Assembly (NCBI GenBank): GCA_947650285.1
Contig: CANTFL010001327.1
Span: forward strand, 248,001-312,000
From: Hyaloperonospora brassicae
Taxonomy: Eukaryota > Oomycota > Peronosporomycetes > Peronosporales > Peronosporaceae
DNA length: 64,000 nt
Reading direction: 5' to 3'
The notes below the pieces were generated by a model. It searched no databases. It had not been told where the DNA came from and worked only from the letters and a program-made list of their open reading frames with translations. The position numbers were made by a program, and so were the translations under genes. Below, piece after piece: positions 1 through 11,135 of this stretch; positions within the stretch are counted from its first letter, which is position 1; each line of letters starts with the position of its first letter.

Positions 1-818
1 GCTAAGCCTTGCATAGGTACGTTGCTCGCGTGCTTTGGACGCAATCGTGAGATATTGTGTCTTTGCATGAGAAATCGAAAGGCCGAAGCGTACACATTGC
101 GCTGGGTAGAGTAAACCTCTGCAGCTGTCGCTGCCTAGGCGCTAGCATCTCTTCGACAGCGCGCTACGTTAGACTTTGTCTCGAAGTTGGATCAGTTGAT
201 ACGTGGTGCGGTTGACATGTCCTTGCAACTACTTTCGAGCTTTGCAACGAGGATACTCGCACCTTCACCAGTGTCAGACCCTTCTCTTTCCTACTTTGCG
301 ACGTACACTCGAGTCTCGAGACTGATACGCATTGACTTGTGATTGTGTTATGCGATGTTGACTGTTGTGCAGTTGGTTTTCTTTTTGCTTTGTTGCGCCG
401 CTAGAGAGCCATCCGTCGAGTGGATTTGCACACGTTGTGCGACGTAACCTCAAGCCGTGAGGCGGTACGGCTTCGTTCACGCAAGAGGGTAGAGCCGTAA
501 GACGGTACGACTTCGTTCACGCAAGAGGGCTACCTTGTACTGGTCAATGACGTGTATTTTTGTTGTTGTTAGCCAACGAGGTCCCTACGATCTCCTCACT
601 GTTTCTCGTCCTATGTGTACACTGTGCAAACGCTTGTCGACATAAATAGTAAGTGCGCGATCAGCTGCTTCGCGTCCGACTTTGCAACGTCCGATGTCAA
701 CAACGCGGTGGCAGGTGACCCTCTTCGCTCTGCACGTCGTTCCCGCTTATGCTCCAGCCGTCCTGGTAGTGCGTCCTCTCGCGACTGAGCGCGTTATTGA
801 TCGGGCGGCAGCGGGCGT
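1..818. other. Left-edge stretch without a recognisable gene
   Basis: All open frames here are short, overlap each other on both strands and lack the GC-rich third positions of the real genes in this window. Apart from the 40-bp tandem repeat I see nothing functional. Confidence 0.5.
453..532. repeat. 40-bp direct tandem repeat, two copies
   Basis: Two adjacent 40-base units, 453-492 and 493-532, differ at only a few positions. Each carries the core CGTTCACGCAAGAGGG. No coding frame explains them. They could be a remnant of a long terminal repeat, but no partner copy, primer-binding site or polymerase fragment is visible nearby. Confidence 0.7.
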
Positions 819-968
819 TTAGATGTACACCCAGCCAGACCGCTCGAAGGCCGTGGACGCGTCCGTCTTTCCCAGCTTGAACTGCGTCGACAAAGTGCTG
901 AGACGCTGCTCGAGCGGCATCTTGTCGGTCATGGGGCGGGCGATCACGGGCTTGAATTGGTCGAACAT
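819..968 (-). CDS. 49-aa putative small protein
   Basis: An ATG-started 49-codon frame runs on the minus strand from 968 to a TAA at 819-821. It begins MFDQFKPVIARPM and ends FERSGWVYI. Third codon positions are strongly G/C, as in the well-supported genes here, and the opposite-strand frames look like shadows. An initiator-like motif lies about 55-75 bp upstream. No signal peptide or membrane segment is seen. I do not recognise the family. It could be a complete microprotein or the 3' exon of a longer gene whose upstream exon I cannot find. Confidence 0.45.
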   Translation of the reverse strand: MFDQFKPVIARPMTDKMPLEQRLSTLSTQFKLGKTDASTAFERSGWVYI

Positions 969-1021
969 GATCGAGAGAGGCGTTCACTTGACGGAAGGTG
1001 GCGGGCTGTGTGGCACGAGGC

Positions 1022-1042
1022 AAATTGGAAAGTGAGGAGTGA
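1022..1042 (-). promoter_or_regulatory. Oomycete initiator-like core promoter
   Basis: The minus strand reads TCACTCCTCACTTTCC followed by AATTT. This resembles the oomycete Inr plus flanking element (TCAYTYY followed by a CAWTTT-like block). It is upstream of the 49-aa ORF at a plausible 5'-UTR distance. The motif match is by eye. Confidence 0.4.
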
Positions 1043-2364
1043 CTCAGCGCAAGTCGTTGTTGACGGATGCGAACCAGCGACTGCGGGCGCGTGCACGGGC
1101 CGCCGAAACTTCAAGAATCGGTTTCAAGAGGGTATGTATGAACATCAGGTCTGCGGTTGGGTAGTTGACCCACGAGCGGGCAAAACCACGGACGGAACAT
1201 TAACTGTCAAAGGGAGTCCGCGACTGGCTTGTATCGCGGACGAGCACCGGTGATGCGCACGCGTCACCGACTTTGGCCAATCTCGAACGACGCTCCCTGA
1301 TTGGTCAGAGTCGCTTGCAGTCGGTTGACGCGTCGCATGTCTCCGCTGCCACGCACTTCAACCCATCTCGGACCGGATGGGCACATCATTTAACTACGAG
1401 CTACGAGTGTGCGAGTAAAACCGTCCGAGACGACAAGTGGCTTGCGAGAGGCCGTTTGAGCGCTATCTTCGAGAACGTTCGTTGTGTACGAGAGAGCTGT
1501 CTCAATGGCGCGTGCGGCAATTGGATTGCGGTGAGGGGTGTGCACTGGTCCTCTTGCTGACGCGCAACGTCGTCTCGTTTGTTCTCGCGCGCGAAGGCAC
1601 AACGCCAATGCTTTTGACCAGTGTACAATACAGACCCATAGTGGCGTTGGCAGTTGTTGTCTGCGAGACGTCACAGTCGATTATTGCTCGCTTGCCATGT
1701 CATGTCCTGTGTCGTTCGCCATCTCCTGTTGCGCAGCGTTTCCGTTGAGTCTCACGACGGACGCGACATGTGCACTTCGCCTTCCACGCGACCTTAGCGG
1801 ATCAACCGCATGCTGCTGCTGCTGTTTCCAATGCTTTGTGTTCGATAAAGCGGCAGTCACTGAAGTTTCTCTTCATTGATAAGACGCACGGGGAGGGCGT
1901 TCGCTAACGGTAAGTCAACGCTCCCACCCACCTATGGCCAGCTTGCATGAGTCTGCCTGCTGCTGCAATGTCATGCACCAAAATTCTGCTGACCTCAGTG
2001 CTGGACGACGTGATGGAAGTAGACACGTTGGTCACTTTTTGCTACATACAGCTTCGCGGAAACTCGCAGAGATCAAGCAGCTGATACGACTACACATTGC
2101 ACGCACTGCCGAGCCTGAGCTTTCTATCTGACCTTGCACAAGCCTAGTACGGGAGGTGCACACACATATCCTTGTCGACTAGAGTGTTGCTCCTCAGCGA
2201 AGGGTATACAACGTATCTTGCCGCATGCAGAGATCGAGGTGACAAGTGTGTACCTGTACTAGACGACACCCCCTGACCAGAGATAGATACGCAGCGTATT
2301 GACCGCCAACGGTTACCCAAAAACAGTTGGTGCCACACCGCTAGGAGGTGCGAAATCATTGCGG
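1043..2364. other. Intergenic region upstream of the 49-aa ORF and downstream of VPS11
   Basis: Several overlapping frames of 60-113 codons occur on both strands, without family signal, consistent start context or codon bias. I see no gene, RNA or repeat that I can support. Confidence 0.5.
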
Positions 2365-5300
2365 CTAGAACTCTGCGCTAAAGCGCGTCTCAAACGAGCC
2401 CTCGTCCAGCACAACCTCGTTGCTCTTGAAAATACCTTTTCCAAAGTACTCGGCAATGGTGTTGAAACCATCCGCCGCGGTCTCGAGCTGGTTGTAAAAC
2501 TGTTCGTGATTGCCAGCTTTTTGCTCCAGTTGCGTCTTGAGTCCCAGAATGTGGCGGTGATCCATGGAGCACGCGATACACTCACGGTCTGTCTCCGAAA
2601 TGCAGTTCAGGTGGTAGCTGTGCTGGCACATGAAGTGCACTGCAGGCAAATCCAAATCGTGGCTACACAAGTCGCACTTCGTTGCCTGGAACACTACGGC
2701 ACGACTGCTCAGCTGCGCGATCTCCTCCTTCATTTGCTTCGTGTCACTCCGGAACGCCTTGATCTTTTCCTCGTCTTCCTCGATCTTCTTCTCGTCGCTA
2801 GCCAGCTGATTGACCACGTACTGCTTGATCACCGACACGGGCAGCTCACGTGACTGACTCAACACCTGGACTACTTGGAGTGGAGGAATTGCCGGATTCG
2901 TGTCGATCAAAGCAAGCAGCTGTTGCAGTTCCTCCCACTCCTTACCGCTTGTAGCACCCTTCGGCAAGGGCCCTCGCTCAGCAAAGTACTTCAGCGCCAA
3001 TGACCACAGATTCGGATCCTTATCTCCGTGCTTGCGCACTTCCTCAAGTATACTCTGGTCGTCGTTCTCCTCAATGTGGAACTGCACCAGCATGTGATAC
3101 ATATGGAGCTTGTTGTACAAGTAGCGCTTGCCTTTCTTCATGCCTCGCATCTGCAGATGAATCAACGCGTGGTCCTCATCATACTTGACGCGCGGGTTGT
3201 CAAGAATGCGCAGCACAGCCTCTTCCTTCTCTTCAACCGAACGACTGCCGTTCTCGCCCTCGTCATCGTCGCTGAGGACCATTTCCAGCAGCGTGTTCCC
3301 GATCGATGTGTTGCTCACTGTCTCGACCTCGACGATGTACTGCAAAAACTCCTTGAGCTGCGCGCGGTGGGACACGAACAAGTGCAAGAAGTCGCCGGGA
3401 TCCGACTTCAACGACGGGTCCTCCGGAACATACTTGCCCGTGCAAAGGCGCTTCAGCAGCTCCGTCGCGGGCCCCGGCATATGCGTCACAAGCGTACGAC
3501 CGTACTTACGCAGGTTTGAGTCAGCTTCAGAAAAGCTGAGGTGCTGAATGTACTCAAGCGCATCGGCTACGCGTTCTTTCTCACTCTCCGATAGAGCGGC
3601 CAGGTCTTCTGAATCGACATAGCTTATATGGCCTAGCTGGATCTTCAAGTACCAACTGTGCTCTTCATGCTTCTTCGCCAGCGTCAGCGCGTGCTGTGGA
3701 TAGTTTTCCCACAGTACACTGATTGCAGTTTCGACGTCAAAGTTCAAATTGGCTCCTCCCCCACCGTCTTTAAGTGTCAAGCCACCGGTATCGCTGTCGA
3801 TTTTTGTGCCATGTGCCTTCTTGGCATCGATGACCTCGTCTAGCTGAATGAACTTATCCAGCTTCTTGACGTCCTTCAGCTTTGTGTAACAGTTCAAAAG
3901 TAGCGTCGTGTGTTCTGCATTCGCGAATGCCTTCTCGTGAAGAGCCTCGAGGTAGGCCGTCAGATTATGGATGCGTTGTGCATCCAGAAAACGACGGATC
4001 ACGTAGGACGGCTCAACGTGACCAATGGTACGAACGTATTGACGCAACGATCCATCGTAGTCCCCCTTTTGGTACAAGTGGTCTCCATACATTCGAAAAA
4101 TATCAATGATACTGTTGACGTCGTAGTTCGAGCTAAAAGCCAGGGAAATAGCAATCGAATACAAGTTCTTGCGAAACAAGATTTCCAACTTTGACGTCGT
4201 GTCCTTCTCACTTAAGCGGTACACGTGCCCCATTGAAGATACCACAAAGATAGCGCCAAACTCGCAGACCACGTGACGGACTTCTTCCATTTCGTCCAGC
4301 CCGAAGCGCGCATCACCGGCGCGAATGTTTGATGCGAGCGGCGGCTTGCGCATAGGGCCTTTCGGATTTGTGCTTGTGAGCGTCCAGTTGAACGCGATAA
4401 ACTTGTTCTGCAGATCATACACATTCACTTGGTGCCGCCCACGCGGGTCTATGTGCGCCACTAGAAGGTAATGCTTGAAGAAGTGTAGATACTTCTTCTC
4501 GCCTTCGAACGCGAAACAAACCGAGCGGTCTTCAGTCGTGTAAAAGTACACGGCGTCGGTCTGGCCAACAGCAATTTCGTCTTCCTCGTTTACGCACGAG
4601 CAGTTCATATCCACACCGCGCTCGTCTAGAACCGTCGTCCGGGGCGGAAGAGCTGCGGCACCACCCACGCTCTTCACTAGTGCCGGGTCATCGTGCGAGC
4701 AGTGATAACAAGTAAGTCCGCGCCGTGTTGACGCAAACAAGAACACATGGACCAACGTTGCTGTCACTGGTTTGCCGATAAACGACAGTCCCGTGACGGG
4801 ATACTGCCCGGCTGGCTGAAGAAGATGAGGTGGACGATCAGTGCGTCGCTTCAAGTCGCTGCGGAACAAGATCACAGCGCCGTTCTTCAATCCAACGGCG
4901 AACTGACTCAAGTCGTCATTCACCGCAAACGCTGTCACTGCTTCTTCCGGGTATTTCTTGGCGAAAATAGGAATCTGTTGCAGCAGCTTCGGTTTGCCTT
5001 CTCTGTCTTGCTGATCTGTCCGCCAAAAGCGCACGACGGCCGTGCTTTTCCCCGTCGGCTTGGGCGTATACAACTGCATCAAACCAAATCGTCACGACCA
5101 TCCGCTTTCACGTTAGCACATGCGATAGAATAGTGCTACAGTATACACACCTCTTCTGCGTTAGGCGCTCGACCTGCTTCAGCTATAGCTTTTGACTGTT
5201 CCCGCAGCTCGTCAGGGCGAGGGTCAATGCCGTCACCAATCGTCGCCAACACGTTACTGCGCTTCATCTGTAGTTCATCGTGGCAATGACGTCAAGTGCT

Positions 5301-5668
5301 GTCCAATACAACGCACGAGAAGCCGAAGCCAAAGACGAGGGAGTGTGGGGAAGGACGTACCATGACGACGTGTGACACGAATAGCTCGTGCGCCCGAAAC
5401 TTGCGTGCTTCTAGTGACCGATTGGCCAAATGGACGTATCCGTCAGCGTCTCCGACGCAGATGAGGCCTCGATTAGCGCTCATGCTCGTAATGTCCACAC
5501 CCTAACGAGGTACGTTCCACTGTTAGCGATCAAAGACAGACAGAGACACGAGAGCAATCGCCGAGCAATCGATCAGCAGAAGCACGAGAGACGCACCTTC
5601 ATCCACGGCCCGTTCGCATCCTTGAGCACTTCCTTATCAAAGAACGCAAAGCGTCTCCACTGCGCCAT
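2365..5668 (-). CDS. VPS11: VPS11, HOPS/CORVET tethering subunit
   Basis: Four exons (5597-5668, 5361-5501, 5151-5267, 2365-5073) join in phase to give about 1,012 aa, close to the usual VPS11 length. The start MAQWRRFAFFDKE is the typical VPS11 N-terminus. Then come a beta-propeller-like N-terminal half and a long helical solenoid of the clathrin heavy-chain repeat type. A C-terminal RING-H2 spans about residues 910-946 (CDLC, then CQHSYHLNC, then CIAC). The VPS11 family is a core subunit of the HOPS and CORVET complexes that tether membranes for endosome and vacuole fusion. The introns are 95, 93 and 77 bp with GT-AG ends. The gene appears intact. Confidence 0.95.
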
Positions 5669-6545
5669 GGCGAAAGGGGACCGACCACTCGACTTGGCCT
5701 TTGCGCTGGATGCTATTTTCCTCTGATTGTCAAAACTGATACGACAAGTACGCAGGCCGCTGTAGGTACGTACGTACGTACTTAGGACGGAATAGATTGG
5801 GGATGGCTTGCTTACTTTGGGCTCCTACGATACAGTCGAAACGGCTTTGTACGAATAGCGCATCACGTGTTTTAGAGTCGAGCACTCTATCCGTCATTCG
5901 AGCGATCTCTCTTTCGATTACAGAAAACGACTGTTGACGTCATCCACTGCGATGCAATTGCTGAGCGCAAACGGACCGCAGAGTGGAATGATACGTGCTG
6001 TCCGGATATCGATGGCTGGATCGAGTCGGACGAGAGGCAGCATGTTGTTGTTCTCCAGCTGCTGAATAAGTTGGTGCTCGCCATAGCACCTCCATGCTGT
6101 TTTTCATTCCCGATGGCAGTCTTCGCGACGCTCATGAAGGCAACAGCGGCCATTCGTCCGCCGGCAGCGTTAGAATCTGGGACAGTTTCGCGCAAGTACC
6201 GCACGAACAACGACAACAACTGCCCGCACTACTCCTGCAAAAATCACCTGAACTAGTTGCTAGCGGAACTGACTATGGAATCCGAGAAGTCGCGTCTTCC
6301 GACGACGGAGCTGACTGCAACTTCGCTGCGTCTTTGCGCTTCTCGATCCATTGAGGCAAAAGGATGGCAACGGCTGCGTCATTCGTCGCCCAATGGTCCG
6401 TTTGCCGAGTCCGAGTGTTCTGCGTCCCGGTCGATCGCGGCTCGGGTCGTTCAGGTCCATCTATTCCTGTACGAGAGCAACGTCACGTTTGCCGCATGCT
6501 GTCGCTCATTTATAGTTGTTGTTGTTACTACTGCTGGTGCTGCTG

Positions 6546-6641
<96 letters not shown>

Positions 6642-6828
6642 TCATCCGTCGTCGTGCCTCCTCATCGGAAAAAGCTAAATATAGCCACATCTCGAGCCCC
6701 AGTCAGTAGCAGTCCCTCGCGACTTGGGGTTCGCTGGTTTCCTAGTTTATCCTACAAACGCATCCCCCACATTGCCCAATAACGTCTCGCGGTGTGAGAG
6801 TTCAGTCGCGTTTCGTTGCGTGACGCTC
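5669..6828. other. Region between VPS11 and the SLC35E-like gene
   Basis: This holds a GTAC-rich stretch near 5770, a frame of about 125 codons on the plus strand (about 5876-6256) that begins after a TAG acceptor-like site but has no upstream methionine, and a long CT microsatellite. The 125-codon frame has fairly GC-rich third positions and could be an exon of a gene I cannot assemble. The antisense frame is equally open, so I do not call it. Confidence 0.4.
6549..6636. repeat. (TC)n microsatellite
   Basis: About 44 uninterrupted TC units. They generate spurious Ser-Leu ORFs on the plus strand and Arg-Glu ORFs on the minus strand. The repeat lies about 190 bp upstream of the transporter start codon, so it may fall in its promoter or 5' UTR. 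Length is likely polymorphic. Confidence 0.98.
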
Positions 6829-8236
6829 ATGATGAGCGACGGCCACGACGAGAAGCCCGTCATGTCACTGCGCAGCACTGAGAGCAAAGTCGGCGTCTGC
6901 ATTGCGGGTACGTCCTTCTCCTCTGTCTCTCCTTCTCTTCTGTCTGTCTGTCTGTCTCTCTGTCTGTCTGCCTTTTGGTCTCTGTCTCTTTGCTCGTGCT
7001 ACGACTGACCGCATGGCTCGATACGTTCGTGGAATGGCGTAGGGTGGTACGTCATCAGCCTCATGACGCTCTGGACGAACCGCTACGTGGTGACCACGTT
7101 GCAAGTGGACTCGAACGTGCTCTCACTCGCCCAGCTGAGCATGTCGGTACTTGGCGGTCTGAGCTTGGAGCTCTATCTAGTGGGCTGGACAGCCTGCAAG
7201 CGCAGTTTGCGCAAGGTTGTGAGCGGCGGACTCAAGGAAATGGTGCTACTTGCTGGCGTGCGCATCCTCACGGTGCTGCTGGGACTCACATCTCTCAAGT
7301 ACATTGCCGTCTCCTTTACACGTACGTGGCTTCGTGGACCTCTGTCTCTTCGTGCGTTGCGGGGCACTTGACTGTAAGGAACACACTTACAAGGTGGTAA
7401 ACGCGCTGTGCTAATCTTGACGTGCGTCACTCACTGACTCTGTAGAGACAATCAAGTCGTCGGCGCCATTCTTCACAGTTATGTTGGCCTACTTTCTGCT
7501 GGGGCAACGCACGGGGTGGCGAGTGAATTTTTTCGCTCGTCCCTATTGGCACGGGACTGGTGTTTTGCAGTCTGTCAGACAGCTCGTTCCACGTCCTCGG
7601 GTTCACTGCGGCGCTCATGGCGAACTGCACGGATTGTATTCAGAACGTATTGACAAAGCGACTGCTCATACGCTCATACACGTACGTGCGAGCTGTGCTT
7701 GTCTGCAGTGGTCGACTGCGAGGCGGGTTCGTCTAACAAAAGTACACTTGTATTGCAGGGCCTCTCAATTGCAGCTCTACACCAGTATCCTCGCGGTAGC
7801 AATGCAGATCCTGTTCATCGCTTACAACTGGATGGCCACGCCGTCGGACCCAGCACTCGAAGCCAGCAAGATGGATCGCTCCTCAGCGTTTGTCTTCTGT
7901 GTGCTCGTGCTGGACGGCATGTGCTTCTACATCCAGAGTGCGCTCGCCTACATGCTCATGAGTTTGGTGTCCCCCGTAACACACAGCGTGGCCAACTGCG
8001 TGAAACGTGCGCTGATCATTCTGCTTTCTATCTACCGCTACGGCGAGGACGTGAGCGTGCTGAACTTGTGCGGCATGGCGCTCGTGGTCTTTGGCGTCTA
8101 CGGCTTTAATACAGCTTCGCGGCTCGAGCGCGATCAAGCCGCCAGAGGTGCAGAGATTGTCCCTGCGAGTCCCGTCTCCGTGTTGACGAGCACTATCACT
8201 GCCTTGTCAGAGATTCGGATCGAAAAGGGCAAGTGA
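6829..8236 (+). CDS. SLC35E/TPT-family nucleotide-sugar or triose-phosphate transporter, with apparent frameshift
   Basis: Four exons (6829-6907, 7043-7321, 7446-7681, 7759-8236) encode a drug/metabolite-superfamily carrier of about 356 aa. Family-typical stretches include LGLTSLKYIAVSFT, TIKSSAPFFTVMLAYFLLG, GWRVN and a C-terminal SPVTHSVANCVKR plus FGVYGFNTA, with multiple hydrophobic helices. The family moves phosphorylated sugars or nucleotide sugars across Golgi, ER or plastid membranes; the substrate cannot be read here. Summed exon length is 1,072, one base too many. A T6 run at 7528-7533 shifts the frame inside exon 3, and downstream the family sequence (SDSSFHVLGFTAALMANCTD) continues in the other frame. 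Either a sequencing error or a genuine mutation. Retaining the 77-bp third intron would also restore frame. Confidence 0.85.
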
Positions 8237-8326
8237 ATGAAGCTCTTTCCATTGTGCCGACAGTATATCCCGTTCTTGCTCGTGCTGGTGCTGTGGGTGG
8301 TGGTACCGTAATCAACAGCACGTGAT

Positions 8327-8327
<1 letters not shown>

Positions 8328-8358
<31 letters not shown>

Positions 8359-8360
8359 CG
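8328..8360. repeat. (AAC)n trinucleotide repeat
   Basis: About ten AAC units directly downstream of the transporter stop codon, probably in its 3' region. The remaining interval to the next start (8361-8550) contains a short CAGT repeat near 8480 and nothing else recognisable. Confidence 0.95.
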
Positions 8361-8550
8361 TATCTAGAGCGTTCTTTTGTGCACGTTGATGTACCGTATT
8401 GACCGATACTTAACCCAGCTGGACTTTTCGCCAATCATCGTGCTCGCTTTTCCGCCCAGGGCCAGTGGGTGAGCCACGCGGTCAGTCAGTCAGTCAGTCA
8501 GTCTCAACAAACGAGAACACATATCCTGCGACGACCCCATCCGACGACGA

Positions 8551-9447
8551 ATGGCAACCTCAATGGACTACGCGAAGGAGCTGCTGCGAAGACAGTTTCT
8601 AGGTGCGTGGCACGCTGTGTTCGTACGTCGATGTGCCTCTCGGGGCCGCGCGAGCTCGTTGCACCTCTGCCCGCAGCGAGTTGCACGGGATATCTATTCG
8701 TTTGTACGCGCCGAGTTAACGCGAGTTGGATCTCATATGACTGCTAGAAATGAGCCGCAACCCGCCCGAAGGCGTCTCAGTGGGTCTCGGGGACGACGAC
8801 AATATCTTCAACTGGGAGATCCTACTCGTAGGTCCGCCCGATACGCTGTACGAAGGCGCGTTCTTCAAGGCCGCCCTGGAGTTTCCCCACGACTTTCCCA
8901 ACATGCCGCCCAAGATGACGTTCAAGTCGGAGATGTGGCACCCGAACGGTCGGTGGTTGTGCGCGCGGACCTGAGTTGTTGTTGTTGTTGTTGCGAGCAG
9001 CTGATTGGCAGTAATGAGGAGAGCACTTGGCTGATTTCTTCCAGTGGCTGTGTCGTCTGCGTGCACGTGCAGTGTACCCAAACGGCGTCGTCTGCATCTC
9101 GATCCTGCATCCGCCTGGAGAGGACCATTTGAACCAGCAAGAGACGGCCGATGAGCGATGGCGTCCGATCCTCGGCGTTGAGTCCATTCTCGTGTCGGTC
9201 ATTTCCATGCTCTCGGACCCGAACGACGAGTCGCCTGCTAATATTGATGCTGCGGTACGTTGCTTTCGCACAAGAGGGAGCGATGGAGGGCACACATTGG
9301 CACTGACCTCATGTGCGTTTGTGGCTGTGTGTCGCTGCTTGTGTGTTGGTTGGTCCCCGTCGTCCCCAGGTGGAGTGGCGAAGCGACAAGGAAGGGTTCA
9401 AAAAGCACTGCCGTCGCATTGTGCGCAAGTCTCAGGAGGAGATCTAG
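8551..9447 (+). CDS. Ubiquitin-conjugating enzyme E2, UBE2G/UBC7 type
   Basis: Four exons (8551-8602, 8748-8948, 9073-9254, 9370-9447) join in phase to 170 aa, the normal E2 size. The catalytic cysteine is C92 in [15 protein letters not shown], and the acidic-loop insertion after it ([11 protein letters not shown]) is characteristic of the UBE2G/UBC7 and Cdc34 class. E2s of this class accept ubiquitin from E1 and work with ER-associated-degradation or other E3 ligases, often building K48 chains. The end is [16 protein letters not shown]. No tail anchor is present. A TGTTGT run lies just inside intron 2. The gene looks intact. Confidence 0.93.
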
Positions 9448-9965
9448 GCCAATGCCCGGGCGAAAACCAACAGCAGTAGTAGCAGTAGTAGTAGCAGGAG
9501 CAGCCTCCGTGTCGTGCACGGTCACGGTCGTCGCTTTTGTCCAGACACGTTGCTGGGCTACGCGCACAAAGGTAGAGAATGATGACCGAACAACCCACTG
9601 TGTCTTGGCGTCAAGGGCACCGCACGACGAGGAATAAAACACGAGGCGTGTCGACATTGCATGCGCAAGTCGCTCTCTTCCACTGATGTATCTACTATCG
9701 CTACCCACCCACCCACCCACGTACCTACCTGCCTGCACTTGAGCTATAGCTCTAGCTCTAGCTATAGCCAGGCGGTCTGCTAATCTGGCTACATTCACCA
9801 AACTGCGCTGTATCCATCAGTGTCGCGGTCCTAAACTAGGACCGCGCCAGCCACGAAACGATCTCGTCGCCTGGATCGCCTCCGTCGTCCACACACACAC
9901 GACGCAGCTCCGCAGTCCGTCCGTCCGTCTCCGCTCCGCTCTCTACTCGCCCCGCGCTGTCCCCA
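9448..9965. other. Intergenic region upstream of the PGAM gene
   Basis: Contains AGTAGT repeats near 9475, a (CCCA)n run near 9704, and an imperfect palindromic CTATAGCTCTAGC block at 9740-9770. No gene is supported. Confidence 0.5.
9789..9804 (+). promoter_or_regulatory. Initiator-like motif of the PGAM gene
   Basis: The stretch CTACATTCACCAAACT resembles the oomycete Inr plus flanking element. It lies about 165 bp upstream of the phosphoglycerate mutase start. The assignment is by eye only. Confidence 0.3.
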
Positions 9966-10838
9966 ATGGCTCTGTCTCTGCGCCGCGCGATCGCCACGCG
10001 CTGCTCGTCCACGAGGCCGTCTCACGCGCTCGTCCGCACTTTGTACCGGCAGCAACAGGCCGCGCAGCACACGCACACGCTCGTGCTCATTCGTCACGGC
10101 GAGAGCGAGTGGAACAAGCAGAACCTCTTTACGGGCTGGTACGACGTGCAGCTCTCGGACAAGGGCAACAAGGAGGCCGCTGCGGCGGGCCAGCTCCTCA
10201 AGCAACAAGGCTACACGTTCGACGTCGCCTACACGTCGTACCTCCAGCGGGCGATCCGGACGCTGTGGCACGTGCTGGAACAGACGGACCAAATGTGGAT
10301 CCCCGTGCACAAGACGTGGCGACTCAACGAGCGCCACTACGGCGCGCTCACGGGTCTGGACAAACAAGCGACGGTCGAGCAACACGGCGCGGAAAAGGTC
10401 CTCGAGTGGCGTCGGAGCTACGACGTTCCGCCGCCGGCGCTGGACCCGGCGAGCGAGTCCTATCCCGGCCACGACGTCAAGTATCGGGACGTGCCAGCGG
10501 CCGAACTGCCCTTGGCCGAGTCCCTCGAGCTCACGGCTGCCCGTGTCTTGCCCGAGTGGCACAACACGATCGTCCCCAGCATCAAGGCGGGCAAGAACGT
10601 GGTGATTGCTGCGCATGGCAACAGTTTGCGGGCACTTGTGAAGCATCTGGACAACATCTCGGAAGCCGAGATCACGGGGCTCAATATCCCCACGGGTGCA
10701 CCGCTCGTCTACCACTTGGACGAAGACCTCAAGCCTATTCCGCATCGAGACGCAATTGCACCCCTCGGTGCCTTTTACCTCGGCGACCAAGACGAGATTC
10801 GCAACCGGATCCAGGGCGTCAAGAACCAGACAAAGTGA
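9966..10838 (+). CDS. Phosphoglycerate mutase (cofactor-dependent), mitochondrially targeted
   Basis: Single exon, 290 aa. It interconverts 3- and 2-phosphoglycerate in glycolysis. The catalytic motif [10 protein letters not shown] contains the phospho-acceptor His44, and the second histidine lies in [16 protein letters not shown], the PGHDVKYRD loop and the C-terminal [11 protein letters not shown] agree with the dPGM family. About 38 extra N-terminal residues, rich in Arg, Ser and Ala and free of acidic residues ([13 protein letters not shown]...), form a mitochondrial presequence. Mitochondrial placement of lower glycolysis is known from oomycetes and diatoms. The third codon position is so GC-rich that a long antisense frame opens over it. 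That frame is a shadow. Confidence 0.95.
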   Translation: MALSLRRAIATRCSSTRPSHALVRTLYRQQQAAQHTHTLVLIRHGESEWNKQNLFTGWYDVQLSDKGNKEAAAAGQLLKQQGYTFDVAYTSYLQRAIRTLWHVLEQTDQMWIPVHKTWRLNERHYGALTGLDKQATVEQHGAEKVLEWRRSYDVPPPALDPASESYPGHDVKYRDVPAAELPLAESLELTAARVLPEWHNTIVPSIKAGKNVVIAAHGNSLRALVKHLDNISEAEITGLNIPTGAPLVYHLDEDLKPIPHRDAIAPLGAFYLGDQDEIRNRIQGVKNQTK

Positions 10839-11135
10839 GCACTTGCTTGGCGACAGCACGAACGGGCAAGCGGACCGAGCAAGCGCTAGAGTGTTGACAC
10901 GTAAAGCAAAAGAGCTGCAGCAGTTGAACCTCCTTCGGTGTCGCGGCTGTTTTCGATTAGATATTGTGCTCACCAGTCGATCTCCATCCACGTGCTCATT
11001 GACCATGCGCTGTTGACGTCGAGGAGAGCTCGTGAGACTACAGTGTCAGCTACACCGGAGATGTGCTTGTCCCATCTCGTGTTGCTCTGCGCGCACTAGC
11101 ACTTGCAACCCCCTTGGTACTACAAAAAAGACCAG

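Noticed and set aside
5666..5726. Plus-strand mini-ORF starting in the same CCATGG as the VPS11 start codon
   Set aside because: The palindrome gives an ATG on both strands by chance. The plus frame is 19 codons with no continuation, while the minus frame is the conserved VPS11 N-terminus.
5876..6256. 125-codon plus-strand frame with decent codon bias
   Set aside because: No start codon, no upstream exon that joins in phase, and the opposite strand is equally open. Left unassigned.
6257..6709. Long Ser-Leu and Arg-Glu ORFs
   Set aside because: They are translations of the TC microsatellite.
9831..11006. 391-aa minus-strand ORF opposite phosphoglycerate mutase
   Set aside because: It mirrors the GC-rich third positions of the real gene; the plus strand has catalytic motifs and a presequence.
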